The notes: generated from the sequence alone by a model not told the origin. A stretch of 64,000 nt of DNA from Pseudomonas sp. LFM046 (GCF_000949385.2 NZ_JYKO02000001.1:4829840-4893839), one strand, 5' to 3'; counted from the stretch's first letter, positions 1 to 9,588 are shown. Translations and numbers: made by a program.

Positions 1-463
1 GCTTTTCCACCCGCTGCGGCTGGGTCAGGGCGAAGTTCCAGGCGATGTAACCGCCCAGGGAGTTTCCGGCAATGGACGCCTTGGCGATGCCCAGGTAGTC
101 CATGAGCAAGCCGAGGATGCCGATCATACGTTCGGCAGAGTAGTCGCCACTGCGCTTGGGGCCGGTGAGGCCGAAGCCCGGCACGTCGAAGCGGATGATG
201 CGGTAGTGGGGTGCGAAGGCGTCCACCCAGTCGTCCCAGGTGTGCAGGGAGGCGACCACGCCGTGGATCATCACCAGGGCCGGTTTGTCGCGGCTGCCTT
301 CGTCGCGGTAATGGACATTGAAGCCATCCAGTTCGATGAAGCGGGAACCGCTGTCGGCACTGGCGTAGCGCGCCTTGAGGCGATCGAGTGGCAGGGAGCC
401 GAAGCCCAGGCGGGCGAAACCGGCGGCAAGCGGCGGCGACAGCGGCAGACTGGATGCGGACAT
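1..463 (-). CDS. alpha/beta hydrolase, N-terminal part (cut by window edge)
   Basis: Only the first 154 residues are present; the gene runs off the left edge. The start is an ATG with an upstream GAGG-type ribosome binding site. Visible alpha/beta-hydrolase features are the oxyanion-loop motif HGVVAS, the strand motif RFDVPGFGLTG, and the nucleophile elbow GNSLGG (GxSxG) near residue 139, so the nucleophile serine is intact. The Asp and His of the triad lie outside the window. Substrate cannot be read from this part. It lies near a LuxR regulator, an envelope DUF1302/DUF1329 pair and an acyl-CoA ligase, so an esterase or lipase-like role in lipid use is possible but inferred. Confidence 0.85.
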   Translation of the reverse strand, partial: MSASSLPLSPPLAAGFARLGFGSLPLDRLKARYASADSGSRFIELDGFNVHYRDEGSRDKPALVMIHGVVASLHTWDDWVDAFAPHYRIIRFDVPGFGLTGPKRSGDYSAERMIGILGLLMDYLGIAKASIAGNSLGGYIAWNFALTQPQRVEK

Positions 464-652
464 GCGGGGCACCTCGTGATTGTTGTTATCGAGGGGCTAT
501 CACAGCACGCGATCCGTCCCGCCGCGCCCAACCTAGGTAGAGCGCGGCGGTCGGCAGGTCGCCCCCTCGCGCGCCCAACCAAGGCGCGGGTGACGGCGCA
601 TTCCGGCCTCGCTACTCTTGGCCGGCCCTCCTGCGCAGGATTGTCCAGATTG

Positions 653-1513
653 ATGACGCCACCCCGCCCACTGCTCTGGCCGCTGGCCGCCCTTCTGATG
701 TGTTTCGTCCTGCACGCGTCGGCCGCCGAGCTGTTCTACCTGGGGCAGAAGATTCCCGACATCCAGCGCCCCTGGAGCAGCGCCGACTACCACCAGTTGA
801 TCCAGGCCCTGCAGAAAATCGACACCACCCAGGTGAACGCCCTGCCCCGGCGCAGTGGCGAATTCACCGGTCCGATCTACACGCGCATGGTCAGCGAGGA
901 GAACTTCAAGCCGCAGCTGAACATCTATGCCCCCCTGGAACTTCGTCAGAACGAGGCCCGTGAGGTTCTCTTCCAGCTGAAGGAGCTGATGCGCCTGTAC
1001 TTCGACTTCAAGGCGCCGCAGCAGCCTTATGGCGCCGAAGCCCTGGGCCTGATGACCTATTCGCTGCGCCAGCAGGCCATCCTTTTCACCCTGACGGTGG
1101 AGTTCTGGATGACGCTTTCGGAGAAGGAACAAGGCAGCCCGATCCGCCTTCAAGGCCTGCAAGAAACCAAGGCCGCCGCCGCCATGCTGACCTCCAGTTC
1201 CCTGGACTACCTGGGCCTGACCCGCCAGTTCAACCGCGAAGACCTGGTGCTCTACAGCGCCGAACTGGCCAAGCAGTTGCCGGAGCTGTTCGTCCACCTT
1301 CAGGGAGATGTGCGCGGGCAACTGCTGGGGAGGGTCGCCGAGCTGGCGGAGAAACATCCCTACAGCGAAGTACGCGGCAACATGGCAGACCTGTTGCCGG
1401 TGCTGGCAGGTATTCAGCAGGACGTGGATGCGCAACTGGCCGCGCCGGCGAAACATAAGCCCACGGCGCCGGCACTGGACCTCTCGGCGTCTCCGGAAGC
1501 GTCAGCGAAGTAG
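653..1513 (+). CDS. secreted hypothetical protein
   Basis: A 286-residue protein. I place the start at the ATG that begins an N-terminal signal peptide: basic start, hydrophobic stretch LLWPLAALLMCFVLHAS, then cleavage near A-A-E. The frame stays open upstream to position 206, but that part reads as unstructured shadow sequence. An internal ATG at 698 is an alternative start. The mature part is largely helical with many Leu and Gln and no motif I recognise. The predicted location is periplasm or outer-membrane periphery. It is divergent from the alpha/beta hydrolase, and its last 12 bases overlap the end of the convergent LuxR-type regulator. Function unknown. Confidence 0.7.
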   Translation: MTPPRPLLWPLAALLMCFVLHASAAELFYLGQKIPDIQRPWSSADYHQLIQALQKIDTTQVNALPRRSGEFTGPIYTRMVSEENFKPQLNIYAPLELRQNEAREVLFQLKELMRLYFDFKAPQQPYGAEALGLMTYSLRQQAILFTLTVEFWMTLSEKEQGSPIRLQGLQETKAAAAMLTSSSLDYLGLTRQFNREDLVLYSAELAKQLPELFVHLQGDVRGQLLGRVAELAEKHPYSEVRGNMADLLPVLAGIQQDVDAQLAAPAKHKPTAPALDLSASPEASAK

Positions 1514-4225
1514 GCCGAGCGCCTTGGCCCGGGCCACTGCCTGGGTGCGCCGCTCCACCCCGAGCTTGCTGTTGATGTGGCGGGCGTGGCTTTTCACCGT
1601 GTGCAGGGAGATGAACAGGCGCTCGCTGATTTCCTGGTTCGAGCAGCCCTGGGCGATCAATTGCAGCACCGCCAGCTCCCGAGAGCTGAGCGCCTCGGCG
1701 GGACCGGCATCGGCCGGCACTACGGATTCCATGCCTGGCAACAGTTCGAGCAGTTCGCGAACATCGTCCGGCGAACGGGTCGACAGCTGTTCACGCAGCC
1801 ACTGGGGATGCTGCTCCAGCAACTGCCGGTACGGCAGCAAGGCACCGGCGGGCAGCGATTCCAGCGCACACCCCAGCAGCGCCGCAGCTTCTCGCTCGCG
1901 CGTTCCGCGCAGCAGCGCCACCAGTTGCAGCCGCGCGATCAGCGCGACGTGCTGGGCGCCCAGGCCTTCAGTCGCCTCCATCAGCGTCCGCAGGCGGGCT
2001 TCGGCTTCCACGATCTTGCCCTGAGCGCGATCCAGGGCAGCCTGTTGCAGCTCGATGTAGTGCGGCAGCTGCGGATGGAACTCGGGCGCTGCGGCAGCCT
2101 GGTCGCCTGAATAGGTTTCCGCCAGGCGTGGCAGCCAGGCTTCGGCCAGCTCCACCTGCCCCTGGGCCAGCCACAGCTCGCATTTGGACAGGGTGATCAT
2201 GGCCAGGTAGTAGATGGGCGGCACGTCCCAGATGTGCATCAAGCGCTCGGCCTCGGCCAACTGCGCGAAGGCAGCGGCGAAGCGCCCTTCTCGCCCTTCC
2301 AGCCCAGCCAGGGCGCAGTGGCCGATCAACAGGCTGATATCCCGGCAGGCGCGGGCTTCGGCGATGCCGGCCTGAAGGCAGACCCGCGCCGCCTGGGGCT
2401 GCATGCGCACCGCGTGCAGGTAGCCCTGGTAGAGCATCAGCCGCGCCCGCGCGACGCAGGCCCGGGGCGTCGCCGCACCACGCAGGCGCTCCAGGCCCTG
2501 CTGCACCTCGGCCTGGGAGCGCAGGATCTCGCCGCGCACTTGCAGCACCCGTGCACGGTCATAGTGGACCAGGGCCTCGAACAGCGGATTGGCGCCCCGC
2601 TGGGCCATTTCCAGGGCCTCGCGATTGAAGCCGCGTGCGCGCCAGAGATCGCCACGCACCAGCGAGACATTGCTCAGCAGAGAGAGGCACATATGCCGCT
2701 GGCCGTAGTTTTCCGGCGGCAGGGCGGACAGGGCTTCGGTGCAGAAATGCTCGGCCCGGTCGATGTCACCCCGTCCTCGCGCGATCAGGCCACTGATGGC
2801 CTGCCATTGCACCAGCAGGTGACGCTGTTGCACGGCATCCGGCGCCGGCAGGAAGCGCGCCAGGTTGCCGGCCAGCTCCTCCGCCGCATCCAGCTGGCAG
2901 GCCAGGCCCAGGGCCAGGCTGTAGAGCACGATGAGCCGGGGCGTGCTGGACAGCAGGCTGTCAGGCAAGTCCATCTTCCAGCGCAACAGCATGGCGATGT
3001 TCTGGTTGGCCAGCAGTTGTTCTTCCGACAGGTTCTGTACCAGCGAAGCGGCCACGTCGGGTTGGCCGGCGCGCAGGGCCTGCTCCACCGCTTCGTCGAG
3101 CAGGCCTCGCGCACTGAACCAGCGACAAGCGCGCAGGTGTGCACCGGACGGTGCCAGGTCACGGTTGGCCCGGGTCCGCAGCAGGTCGGAGAACAGGTGG
3201 TGGTAACGGAACCACTGGCCCTGCTCGTCCAGCGGCACCAGGAACACCTGGTGGGCCTGCAGGTGGCGCAGGATGGCGGCGCTGTCGTGGCTTTCGCGCA
3301 CGGCGTCGCAGAGTTCGGCACAGAAGCGCTCGAAGCGGGCGGTTTCGTAAAGGAAGGTCTGGACTTCCGGCGGCTGGCGCTCGATCACTTCTTCCAGCAG
3401 GTATTCACGGATCAGGCTCTCGTCGCCGTGGGCCGTGTGTGCCGGCTCGGGCCCCGTCGTCGCAACCTGGCCGGCCAACAGCCACAGGCGCAGTCCCGCC
3501 ACCCAGCCTTCGCTGCGCTGCAGCAGGCCGTCCAATTCGTCGCCCTCGACCTTGGCGCCCTGGCTGCGCAACAGCGCATGGCCTTCGTCTTCGGTCAGGC
3601 GCAGGTCCTGCTCGTTCATTTCCAGCAGGTGCCGCGACAGGCGCAACCGCGCCAGGTGCCAGTCCGGGCGCTGGCGGCTGGTCACCAGCAGCACCCAGCC
3701 ATCGGGCAGGTGATTGAGGAGAAATTGCAGGCAACGGTCGAGGACTGCGTTCTGCGCCAGGTGGTAGTCGTCCAGCACCAGCAGCAGGGGCTGGCCGGCA
3801 TCGAAACGCCCGGCGACTTCATCCAGCAGGCCGTCCAGCCATTGCTCGAAGGCGAAGGGCTGGTGACGCTGGCGCATCTTGAGGTGACCCATGGCCTCGT
3901 CGCCCAGGCCCGGATGGAACTGCCGCAGGCCATCCAGCAGGCGTTCGAGGAAACGTCCGGGGTCGCTGTCTCGACGGCTGAGGCTGAGCCAGAGACTCTG
4001 CCACTCAGGCGGAAGGCTTTCGCAGAATTCGATGGCCAGGGAGCTTTTGCCGAAACCGGCCGGAGCGCTGAGCATCAGCAGACGGCCGTCCAGCCCAGCC
4101 GCAAGCCGCTCGCACAGGCGCGGGCGCGGCACATGGCCGGCGGGGCGCGGCGGGCGGAAGAAGCGTGCATCGGCCGTAGGTCCGGTGGCCGAAGTCATGG
4201 TTCGCGAACTGCTCAGGACGGTCAT
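1502..4225 (-). CDS. MalT-like LuxR family transcriptional regulator (ATP-dependent)
   Basis: About 907 residues with the layout of large ATP-binding LuxR regulators. A Walker A motif APAGFGKSSL lies near residue 55, and the Walker B-like string LLLVLDDYH near residue 150. A long TPR-like helical middle follows (about 350-820). A C-terminal LuxR helix-turn-helix contains LSSRELAVLQLIAQGCSNQEIS and LFISLHTVKSHARHINSKLGVERRTQA in two neighbouring stretches. The start is uncertain: ATG at 4225 has a GTG just before it, and another ATG lies at 4198; none has a strong ribosome binding site. It sits directly downstream of the DUF1302/DUF1329 genes on the same strand and is the obvious candidate regulator of that module. 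The inducer is unknown. Confidence 0.9.
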   Translation of the reverse strand: MTVLSSSRTMTSATGPTADARFFRPPRPAGHVPRPRLCERLAAGLDGRLLMLSAPAGFGKSSLAIEFCESLPPEWQSLWLSLSRRDSDPGRFLERLLDGLRQFHPGLGDEAMGHLKMRQRHQPFAFEQWLDGLLDEVAGRFDAGQPLLLVLDDYHLAQNAVLDRCLQFLLNHLPDGWVLLVTSRQRPDWHLARLRLSRHLLEMNEQDLRLTEDEGHALLRSQGAKVEGDELDGLLQRSEGWVAGLRLWLLAGQVATTGPEPAHTAHGDESLIREYLLEEVIERQPPEVQTFLYETARFERFCAELCDAVRESHDSAAILRHLQAHQVFLVPLDEQGQWFRYHHLFSDLLRTRANRDLAPSGAHLRACRWFSARGLLDEAVEQALRAGQPDVAASLVQNLSEEQLLANQNIAMLLRWKMDLPDSLLSSTPRLIVLYSLALGLACQLDAAEELAGNLARFLPAPDAVQQRHLLVQWQAISGLIARGRGDIDRAEHFCTEALSALPPENYGQRHMCLSLLSNVSLVRGDLWRARGFNREALEMAQRGANPLFEALVHYDRARVLQVRGEILRSQAEVQQGLERLRGAATPRACVARARLMLYQGYLHAVRMQPQAARVCLQAGIAEARACRDISLLIGHCALAGLEGREGRFAAAFAQLAEAERLMHIWDVPPIYYLAMITLSKCELWLAQGQVELAEAWLPRLAETYSGDQAAAAPEFHPQLPHYIELQQAALDRAQGKIVEAEARLRTLMEATEGLGAQHVALIARLQLVALLRGTREREAAALLGCALESLPAGALLPYRQLLEQHPQWLREQLSTRSPDDVRELLELLPGMESVVPADAGPAEALSSRELAVLQLIAQGCSNQEISERLFISLHTVKSHARHINSKLGVERRTQAVARAKALGLLR

Positions 4226-4330
4226 CACCCAGGGTCTAGGAATGGTGTGCTTGCAGGGGCACGGACCTGAAGGAGCCTAGCCGTTCAGTTGAGCCAATAG
4301 AAGCCCCGGCAAGAACAGGAGTCCAAGAAA

Positions 4331-4352
4331 AAGCCGGCCCGCAGGCCGGCTT
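4331..4352 (-). terminator. rho-independent terminator after the DUF1329 gene
   Basis: Perfect GC-rich inverted repeat AAGCCGGCC...GGCCGGCTT. On the minus strand it is followed by a T-run (TTTTTC). It ends the DUF1302-DUF1329 transcript and separates it from the LuxR regulator gene. Confidence 0.8.
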
Positions 4353-4374
4353 CCTTACAACGTGTTGCAGGACG

Positions 4375-5748
4375 TTAGCGAACGCCCGCCTGGCGCAGGG
4401 CCGCGGGGGTGTAGTCGCTTTCAGAGGCGGTGTAGCCGAAGTCGTAGGACTGCTTCTCCTCGTTCTTCATGCCCAGGGCCAGGTAGCGGCCGGAAAGCAG
4501 GTCGTAGAGGCTTTCCAGGGTGTACCAGGGCACCTGGTTGTTGTAGTAGTACTGGGCATGGGCTTCGGCTACGCGCCACAGGGTGCCACGACCGTCGTAG
4601 TGGTCGATGGCGGCGGCCTGCCAGGTGTCTTCGTCGATGTAGAAGTCACGCTTGGCGTAGATGTGGCGCTCGCCCGGCTTCAGGGTGGCCACCACGTGCC
4701 ACACGCGGTGCAGCTCGTAGCGGGTCAGGTCCTGGTTGATGTGGCCGGCCTTGATGATGTCGCTGTACTTCAGATTCGGATCATCCAGCTTGTAGCTGTT
4801 GTAGGGGATGTAGATCTCCTTCTTGCCTTCCAGCTTCCAGTCGTAACGGTCCGGAGCACCGTTGTAGAGATCGAAGTTGTCGGAAGTACGCAGACCGTCG
4901 GCGGCAGTACCCGGACCGTCGTAGGACACCTGCGGGGCGCGGCGCACGCGGCGCTGACCAGCGTTGTAAAGCCAGGCCAGGCGCGGCTCCTTCACCTGGT
5001 TGAGGGTTTCGTGCACCAGCAGCACGTTACCGGCCAGGCGGGACGGCGCGGTTACGCGCTGCTTGAAATAGAACAGGATGTTGCTCGGCTTGCTCGGGTC
5101 GTAGTCCTTCAGTTGGTCGCGGAAGGTGAACTCGTCCTGGAAGTACACCAGGCTGTAGGAGCCGTTCGGCTGCGGGGTCGCCTGGGTCACCAGACGACGC
5201 ACGCTGCCACCGCGATAGCGGGTGATGTGGTTCCAGATCGCTTCCAGGCCGTTCTGCGGAATCGGGAACGGGTTGGCGGTGTGGAAGTCCTCCAGGCCGT
5301 TGCCGCCTTCCACCAGCTTGGTGTGGGTGGCGTTGTACTGGGTGGCCTCGATCACCTTGGCAGGCACAGTGGCGGTGCGGTGGGTCGTGTACACCGGCAT
5401 CTTGTAGGTGTCGGGGTAACGCTTGAACATCGCCAGCTGGCCGGGGGTCAGCTTGTCCTTGTACTGGTCGACGTTCTGCGCGGTGATGGTGAACAGCGGC
5501 TGTTCGCTGGCGAAGGGGTTCGACAGGAACCCGCGGGCATCGGCGTTGCCCGCGCTCTGCGGCAGGCCGCCGGTCCACGCGGGAATCGAGCCATCGGCGT
5601 TGCCGGCTTTCTCGGCGCCCAGCGGGGTCAGGCTGGTGCCCAGCTTGGCTGCTTCGTCAGCAGAGACCGCAGCCATGACGCTGGTGGCCAGCAGGGACAG
5701 CGCGAGCGCGCCGGTTTGCAGCAGACTCTTTGTTGTTTTCATCTTCAT
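4375..5748 (-). CDS. DUF1329 domain protein (periplasmic, LolA/LolB-like fold)
   Basis: 457 residues with a signal peptide (MKMKTTKSLLQTGALALSLL... ending near AVSA). The ATG at 5748 is preferred over an upstream TTG because GAGGAAG sits just before it. The sequence matches the DUF1329 family as I know it: a mature start EAAKLGTSLTPLGAEKAGN, GSIPAWTGG, then a Tyr- and Trp-rich body with KRDFYIDEDTWQ and YESLYDLLSGRYLALGM-like strings. DUF1329 proteins are related in fold to lipoprotein or lipid carriers and nearly always pair with DUF1302 outer-membrane proteins, as here: the DUF1302 gene ends 24 bp upstream. A carrier role for a hydrophobic substrate is inferred. Confidence 0.9.
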   Translation of the reverse strand: MKMKTTKSLLQTGALALSLLATSVMAAVSADEAAKLGTSLTPLGAEKAGNADGSIPAWTGGLPQSAGNADARGFLSNPFASEQPLFTITAQNVDQYKDKLTPGQLAMFKRYPDTYKMPVYTTHRTATVPAKVIEATQYNATHTKLVEGGNGLEDFHTANPFPIPQNGLEAIWNHITRYRGGSVRRLVTQATPQPNGSYSLVYFQDEFTFRDQLKDYDPSKPSNILFYFKQRVTAPSRLAGNVLLVHETLNQVKEPRLAWLYNAGQRRVRRAPQVSYDGPGTAADGLRTSDNFDLYNGAPDRYDWKLEGKKEIYIPYNSYKLDDPNLKYSDIIKAGHINQDLTRYELHRVWHVVATLKPGERHIYAKRDFYIDEDTWQAAAIDHYDGRGTLWRVAEAHAQYYYNNQVPWYTLESLYDLLSGRYLALGMKNEEKQSYDFGYTASESDYTPAALRQAGVR

Positions 5749-5772
5749 GGTCTTCCTCAAAATCCAGTCCGC

Positions 5773-7665
5773 TTAGAAGTTCACGCCGAAGCTGAGCGCG
5801 AGGAAATCGCGGTCGATCAGGGTGTTGTACTTGCCGCCAAAGAAGTCGGTGTATGCCAGGCTGGCCGTGTAGGTGTTCTGGTACTCGGCATCAAGGCCCA
5901 GGCTCACAGCCTTGGCGTCTTCAGTGAACAGGCCGTTCGGACCGTAACCGTCGACGTCATGGGACCAGGCAACGTTCGGCTTCAGGTTCACGCCGGCGAA
6001 CACGTCGTTGTAATCCCACACGGCGCGGACGCGGTAACCCCAGGCGGTGCTGGTGACAAAGCCGTCGTCTTCGCAGTACTTGCTCACGTTCTCGGCGTTC
6101 GGGTTGCCCAGGGTGCTGGCGTTGAGGGTTGTACAGGTATTGAGGGGACCGGTCGCCGGCAGCGGTCCGGGGCCGAACACCGGGTCACGGCCGTAGCGGG
6201 CTTCGCTGGTGCTCTCCAGACCACCGGTATGCACGACACCGACTTCGCCCACCAGGGTCAGACGGCTGGCGCCCATCACCTGATCGAAGAAGTGGGTGAA
6301 GGTGGTCTGGAACTGAGTAATTTCCTTGCGGCGATAGCCATGCAGGTCCTGGCCCGGAGCGCCATCCAGCACCGATGCGTTACCGAACAGGCCGCCCAGG
6401 GAACCGACGCCCGCGAAGAGGATATCGGTGGTGTTCAGCTGGACCGGAGCGTTCGGCCGGTAGCTCACTTCACCGCTCCAGGCGGTACCGGTGGGCAGCG
6501 TGGTGGAGAAGCTCAGGCCGTACAGGCGAATGTCTTCCGGGTATTCGATGAAGTAGTTCGAAGAGCCTGCGACGGCCAGGGGCCGCAGGTTTGCCGGGTT
6601 GTTCGCACCGAGGGCCGGAACGTTCGGCAAGCCGGCATTGATGGCATTCAGTTGAGCCTGAGTTGCGCTGTGACCACTGAAGATCGGCCCACGGCTGTGA
6701 TAGTTGATGAAGTAAGCACCGAACTCGGTATCCAGGGGCTCCGAGAAATAGCGCAGTGCAGTGCCCCACTGGCCACTGTCTCTGGCGTCACGGTCAGGAC
6801 CACGAGGGACCAGAACACCTTCCTCGTTGACATCCACACCGAACCTGCCCAGAGCGCCAAGGGCAGCAGGGCTCAGGCTGGATGCCTTTCTGAGCACGCG
6901 CAGGTTGTCATTACAACCATCCGCCACCACGTCCGGCTGGGAGAAGAAGGTGCCGCAGTTGTCGATGACGGTCTGGTCCCACTCCAGTTGGTAGAAGGCT
7001 TCGGCCGACAGGTTGTCGGTCAGGCTCTGGGACACATAGAACATGTTGACCGGGATCAGGCCTTCCTTGATCTCGGCGCCGGGGCGGCGGAAGGCGGACA
7101 CGTCGATCGGGTTGATCGCGTTGATGCTGTTGCCGATGAAGGTGCTTTCACCCCAGCTCACCACCTGCTTGCCCAGGCGCACGCTGCCCGGCAGGTCGGC
7201 AATGTTGTAGTTGTGGTAGATGAAGGCGTCGAGCAGTTCGGCGCCAGACGATTTGGCGCCTTCCTTGCGACCGTGGTCGTCGATGTCCTTGAACAGGCGG
7301 TGCTCGTCCTTCAGCTCGAAGTCGTACCAGTACTTGCCGCGCATGAAGACGCCGGTGTCGCCGTACTTCAGCTCGAGGTCATGGATACCCTTGAAGATCT
7401 TCGAGAATGTTTCGCCCTTCTTGAAGTTCAGGTGGCCGTCGTCGGAGGTCTGGGACAGGCCGTCCCCACCGTTGTTCACACCGATCAGGTCCTTGTCGGC
7501 CCCCCGCATCGACCAACTGGCCCCCACGGACAGAGAGGAGTCGAACTGACCTTCGATCTCACCGATGTTGAAACTCACGCCAAATGCCGGAGCGGCGAGC
7601 GTGGAAGCGAGGCTGACGGCCAGTGGCAGTTTCGCCAGGCGCCAGAGTTTTGTGGTTGTTGTCAT
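5773..7665 (-). CDS. DUF1302 family outer-membrane beta-barrel protein
   Basis: 630 residues starting with a typical signal peptide (basic MTTTTKLWRLAKLP, hydrophobic core, cleavage near APAFG). The mature protein begins VSFNIGEIEGQFDSSLSVG and ends with alternating aromatic strands and a terminal Phe (FLALSFGVNF). This is the outer-membrane barrel signature and a hallmark of DUF1302 proteins. Conserved strings such as LRLGKQVVSWGES-like and INAINPIDVSAFRRPGAE are present. It is first in an operon with the DUF1329 gene. The pair is usually linked to movement of hydrophobic molecules across the outer membrane. The nearby acyl-CoA ligase makes a fatty-acyl or terpenoid-type substrate plausible, which is inference. 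Confidence 0.92.
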   Translation of the reverse strand: MTTTTKLWRLAKLPLAVSLASTLAAPAFGVSFNIGEIEGQFDSSLSVGASWSMRGADKDLIGVNNGGDGLSQTSDDGHLNFKKGETFSKIFKGIHDLELKYGDTGVFMRGKYWYDFELKDEHRLFKDIDDHGRKEGAKSSGAELLDAFIYHNYNIADLPGSVRLGKQVVSWGESTFIGNSINAINPIDVSAFRRPGAEIKEGLIPVNMFYVSQSLTDNLSAEAFYQLEWDQTVIDNCGTFFSQPDVVADGCNDNLRVLRKASSLSPAALGALGRFGVDVNEEGVLVPRGPDRDARDSGQWGTALRYFSEPLDTEFGAYFINYHSRGPIFSGHSATQAQLNAINAGLPNVPALGANNPANLRPLAVAGSSNYFIEYPEDIRLYGLSFSTTLPTGTAWSGEVSYRPNAPVQLNTTDILFAGVGSLGGLFGNASVLDGAPGQDLHGYRRKEITQFQTTFTHFFDQVMGASRLTLVGEVGVVHTGGLESTSEARYGRDPVFGPGPLPATGPLNTCTTLNASTLGNPNAENVSKYCEDDGFVTSTAWGYRVRAVWDYNDVFAGVNLKPNVAWSHDVDGYGPNGLFTEDAKAVSLGLDAEYQNTYTASLAYTDFFGGKYNTLIDRDFLALSFGVNF

Positions 7666-7786
7666 CGACGCTACTCCATGTGTTTTTTGTTATTGATGCT
7701 TGCGGACTATAGCCAGCAGGTATTAGCGCTTGATCCCTCGAAAGTGTGATTTGGAACCCCCAGGTAGTCTGGCTCGCCCTTTCCCG

Positions 7787-7798
7787 CGGACTAGTCCG
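7787..7798. promoter_or_regulatory. candidate operator, perfect 12-bp palindrome
   Basis: CGGACTAGTCCG is a perfect palindrome about 122 bp upstream of the DUF1302 start. A related half-element GCGGACTATAGCC lies nearer the gene at about 7704. These repeats in an otherwise empty 240-bp gap are candidate binding sites for the neighbouring MalT-like regulator or another regulator. No binding data are implied. Confidence 0.35.
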
Positions 7799-7871
7799 AT
7801 CCGTCGGTAAGAAAGATAGCCAGTAATGGTCAGAACGCAGCAATTAACAAGCCAAGCGTTTGCTTGGTTGC

Positions 7872-7899
7872 CGGGCCGCGCCTCGCAAGGCGCGGCCCG
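7872..7899 (-). terminator. strong hairpin after the acyl-CoA ligase gene
   Basis: A 12-bp GC stem (CGGGCCGCGCCT / AGGCGCGGCCCG) with loop CGCA lies 7 bp past the stop of the minus-strand acyl-CoA ligase. There is no clear U-run after it, so termination is likely but not textbook. Confidence 0.55.
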
Positions 7900-7905
7900 T
7901 ATTGC

Positions 7906-9588
7906 TTAGAGAGCGGAGAGGAAAGTGCTGCCAGCAGCCTGCCATTGGGCGATGTCGACGCGAATGCGTTTCTTGTCCAGCTTGCCCACGCTGGTCTTGG
8001 GAATTTCAGTAACAAGCGCGATCTGGCTGGGAATGGCCCACTTATTGATGTGACCTTGCTCGACAAAGGGCTTGAGGTGTTCCTTCAGTGCCTTGGCATC
8101 CAGGGCCTGGTTGTCACGAACGATCACCAGGGCGAAGGGACGCTCACCCCATTGCGGGTCGGGTACCCCTACCACCGCCACTTCCTTCACGGCGGGGTGA
8201 CGGCTGATGAGGTCTTCCAGCTCCAGGGAGGAAATCCACTCGCCGCCGGTCTTGATCACATCCTTGATGCGGTCGCGGATGTCGATGTAGCCCATTCCGT
8301 CGAGGGTGGCGACGTCACCGGTGTGCAGCCAGCCGTGCTCCCAGAGTTCCTCGCTCTTCTCCGGCTCATTGAAGTAACCCTGGGTCAGCCAGGGGGCGCG
8401 CAGGACCAGCTCGCCCTGGGACTCGCCATCCACCGGCTGGAAATTGCCGTTTGCGTCCATCAGCGCCGTTTCCACCAGAGGCACCGGCACGCCGGCCTTG
8501 ATGCGGTAGGTAATGCACTCGTCTTCGCTGCCGGCCAGCAGCTCCTCGTTGAGGTAGCCCACCGAGATCAACGGGCAGGTCTCGGACATGCCGTACGCGG
8601 CGGTGAGCTGGATGCCACGGGACTTGGCCGCCTCATAAAGGGAGCGGTTCAGCGCGCTGCCACCGATGATCATCTTCAGGCCGCCGAAGTCGTAGCCCTG
8701 GGCGGTGGGGGCATTCATCACCATCTGCAGGATGGTGGGCACGCAGTGGGAGAAGGAGACCTTTTCCTCGCGGATCAGGTGGCAGAGCATGTCCGGCTCG
8801 TAGCGGCCGGGATATACCTGCTTCACGCCCAGCATGGTGGCCACGTAAGGCACGCCCCAGGCGTGGACGTGGAACATCGGGGTGATGGGCATGTAGACGT
8901 CGTTGGTGCCCATCAGGCGGATGCTATCCAGGGCGCCAATGGTGGAGGCCATGGACAGGGTGTGCAGCACCAGCTGGCGGTGGGTGAAGTAGACGCCCTT
9001 CGGGTTACCGGTGGTGCCGGTGGTGTAGAAGGTGGTGGCCACCGAGTTTTCGTCGAAATCGGGGAAGTCGTACTGGGTGCTTGCCGCCGACAGCAGGGTT
9101 TCGTACTCGCCCACCAGGTTGGGCAGGTCGGCCTCGTGGTCGGTGCCGTCGGTGAGTAGCAGGGTCTTCTCCACCGTAGTCATCTGGCTGCGGATGGAGT
9201 TGAAGACCGGCACGAACTCGCTGTTGACCAGCACGAAGCGGTCTTCGGCGTGGTTGATGGTGTAGAGGATCTGTTCCGGCGAAAGACGGATGTTGATGGT
9301 GTGCAGCACGGCGCCAATCATCGGGATGGCGAACATGCACTCCAGGTAGCGGTGGCTGTCCCAGTCCATCACCGCCACGGTATCACCCGCCTTCACCCCG
9401 GCCTCGGTGAGGACGTTGGCCAGGCGCGCGACGCGCTCATTGAAAGTGGCGTAGTTGTAACGGATACGGTCGCGGTAGACGATCTCGCGGGTCTTCTCGA
9501 AGCGGCTGCCAGACATCAACAGACGCTTGATCAGCAGGGGAAAGACGTAGGCGTTGTCAGCGGGTTTGATGACGCGGGTCTGGAGCAT
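7906..9588 (-). CDS. fatty-acid--CoA ligase (AlkK-like AMP-binding enzyme)
   Basis: 560 residues, the usual size for medium- or long-chain acyl-CoA synthetases. It activates a carboxylic acid through an acyl-adenylate to the CoA thioester. Motifs in order: P-loop TTGTTGNPKG near residues 186-195, YGMSETCP near 333, LHTGDVATLDGMGYIDIRDR near 419-438, KTGGEWIS near 446, and the catalytic lysine in KTSVGKLDKKR near 535. The string GAVLHTINIRLSPEQI resembles AlkK-type medium-chain ligases. The ATG start is reasonable. The thiolase gene is divergent, so ligase and thiolase could start and finish a beta-oxidation-like route, but no dehydrogenase or hydratase genes are present locally. Confidence 0.92.
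   Translation of the reverse strand: MLQTRVIKPADNAYVFPLLIKRLLMSGSRFEKTREIVYRDRIRYNYATFNERVARLANVLTEAGVKAGDTVAVMDWDSHRYLECMFAIPMIGAVLHTINIRLSPEQILYTINHAEDRFVLVNSEFVPVFNSIRSQMTTVEKTLLLTDGTDHEADLPNLVGEYETLLSAASTQYDFPDFDENSVATTFYTTGTTGNPKGVYFTHRQLVLHTLSMASTIGALDSIRLMGTNDVYMPITPMFHVHAWGVPYVATMLGVKQVYPGRYEPDMLCHLIREEKVSFSHCVPTILQMVMNAPTAQGYDFGGLKMIIGGSALNRSLYEAAKSRGIQLTAAYGMSETCPLISVGYLNEELLAGSEDECITYRIKAGVPVPLVETALMDANGNFQPVDGESQGELVLRAPWLTQGYFNEPEKSEELWEHGWLHTGDVATLDGMGYIDIRDRIKDVIKTGGEWISSLELEDLISRHPAVKEVAVVGVPDPQWGERPFALVIVRDNQALDAKALKEHLKPFVEQGHINKWAIPSQIALVTEIPKTSVGKLDKKRIRVDIAQWQAAGSTFLSAL

Noticed and set aside
2234-4270. A 678-codon plus-strand frame opposite the LuxR regulator
   Set aside because: Shadow of a gene with clear Walker A and LuxR helix-turn-helix; Gln-rich low-complexity product.
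4558-7749. A 1063-codon open frame on the plus strand
   Set aside because: Complement of DUF1302 and DUF1329 genes, which have signal peptides, ribosome binding sites and family motifs; the opposite frame has none.
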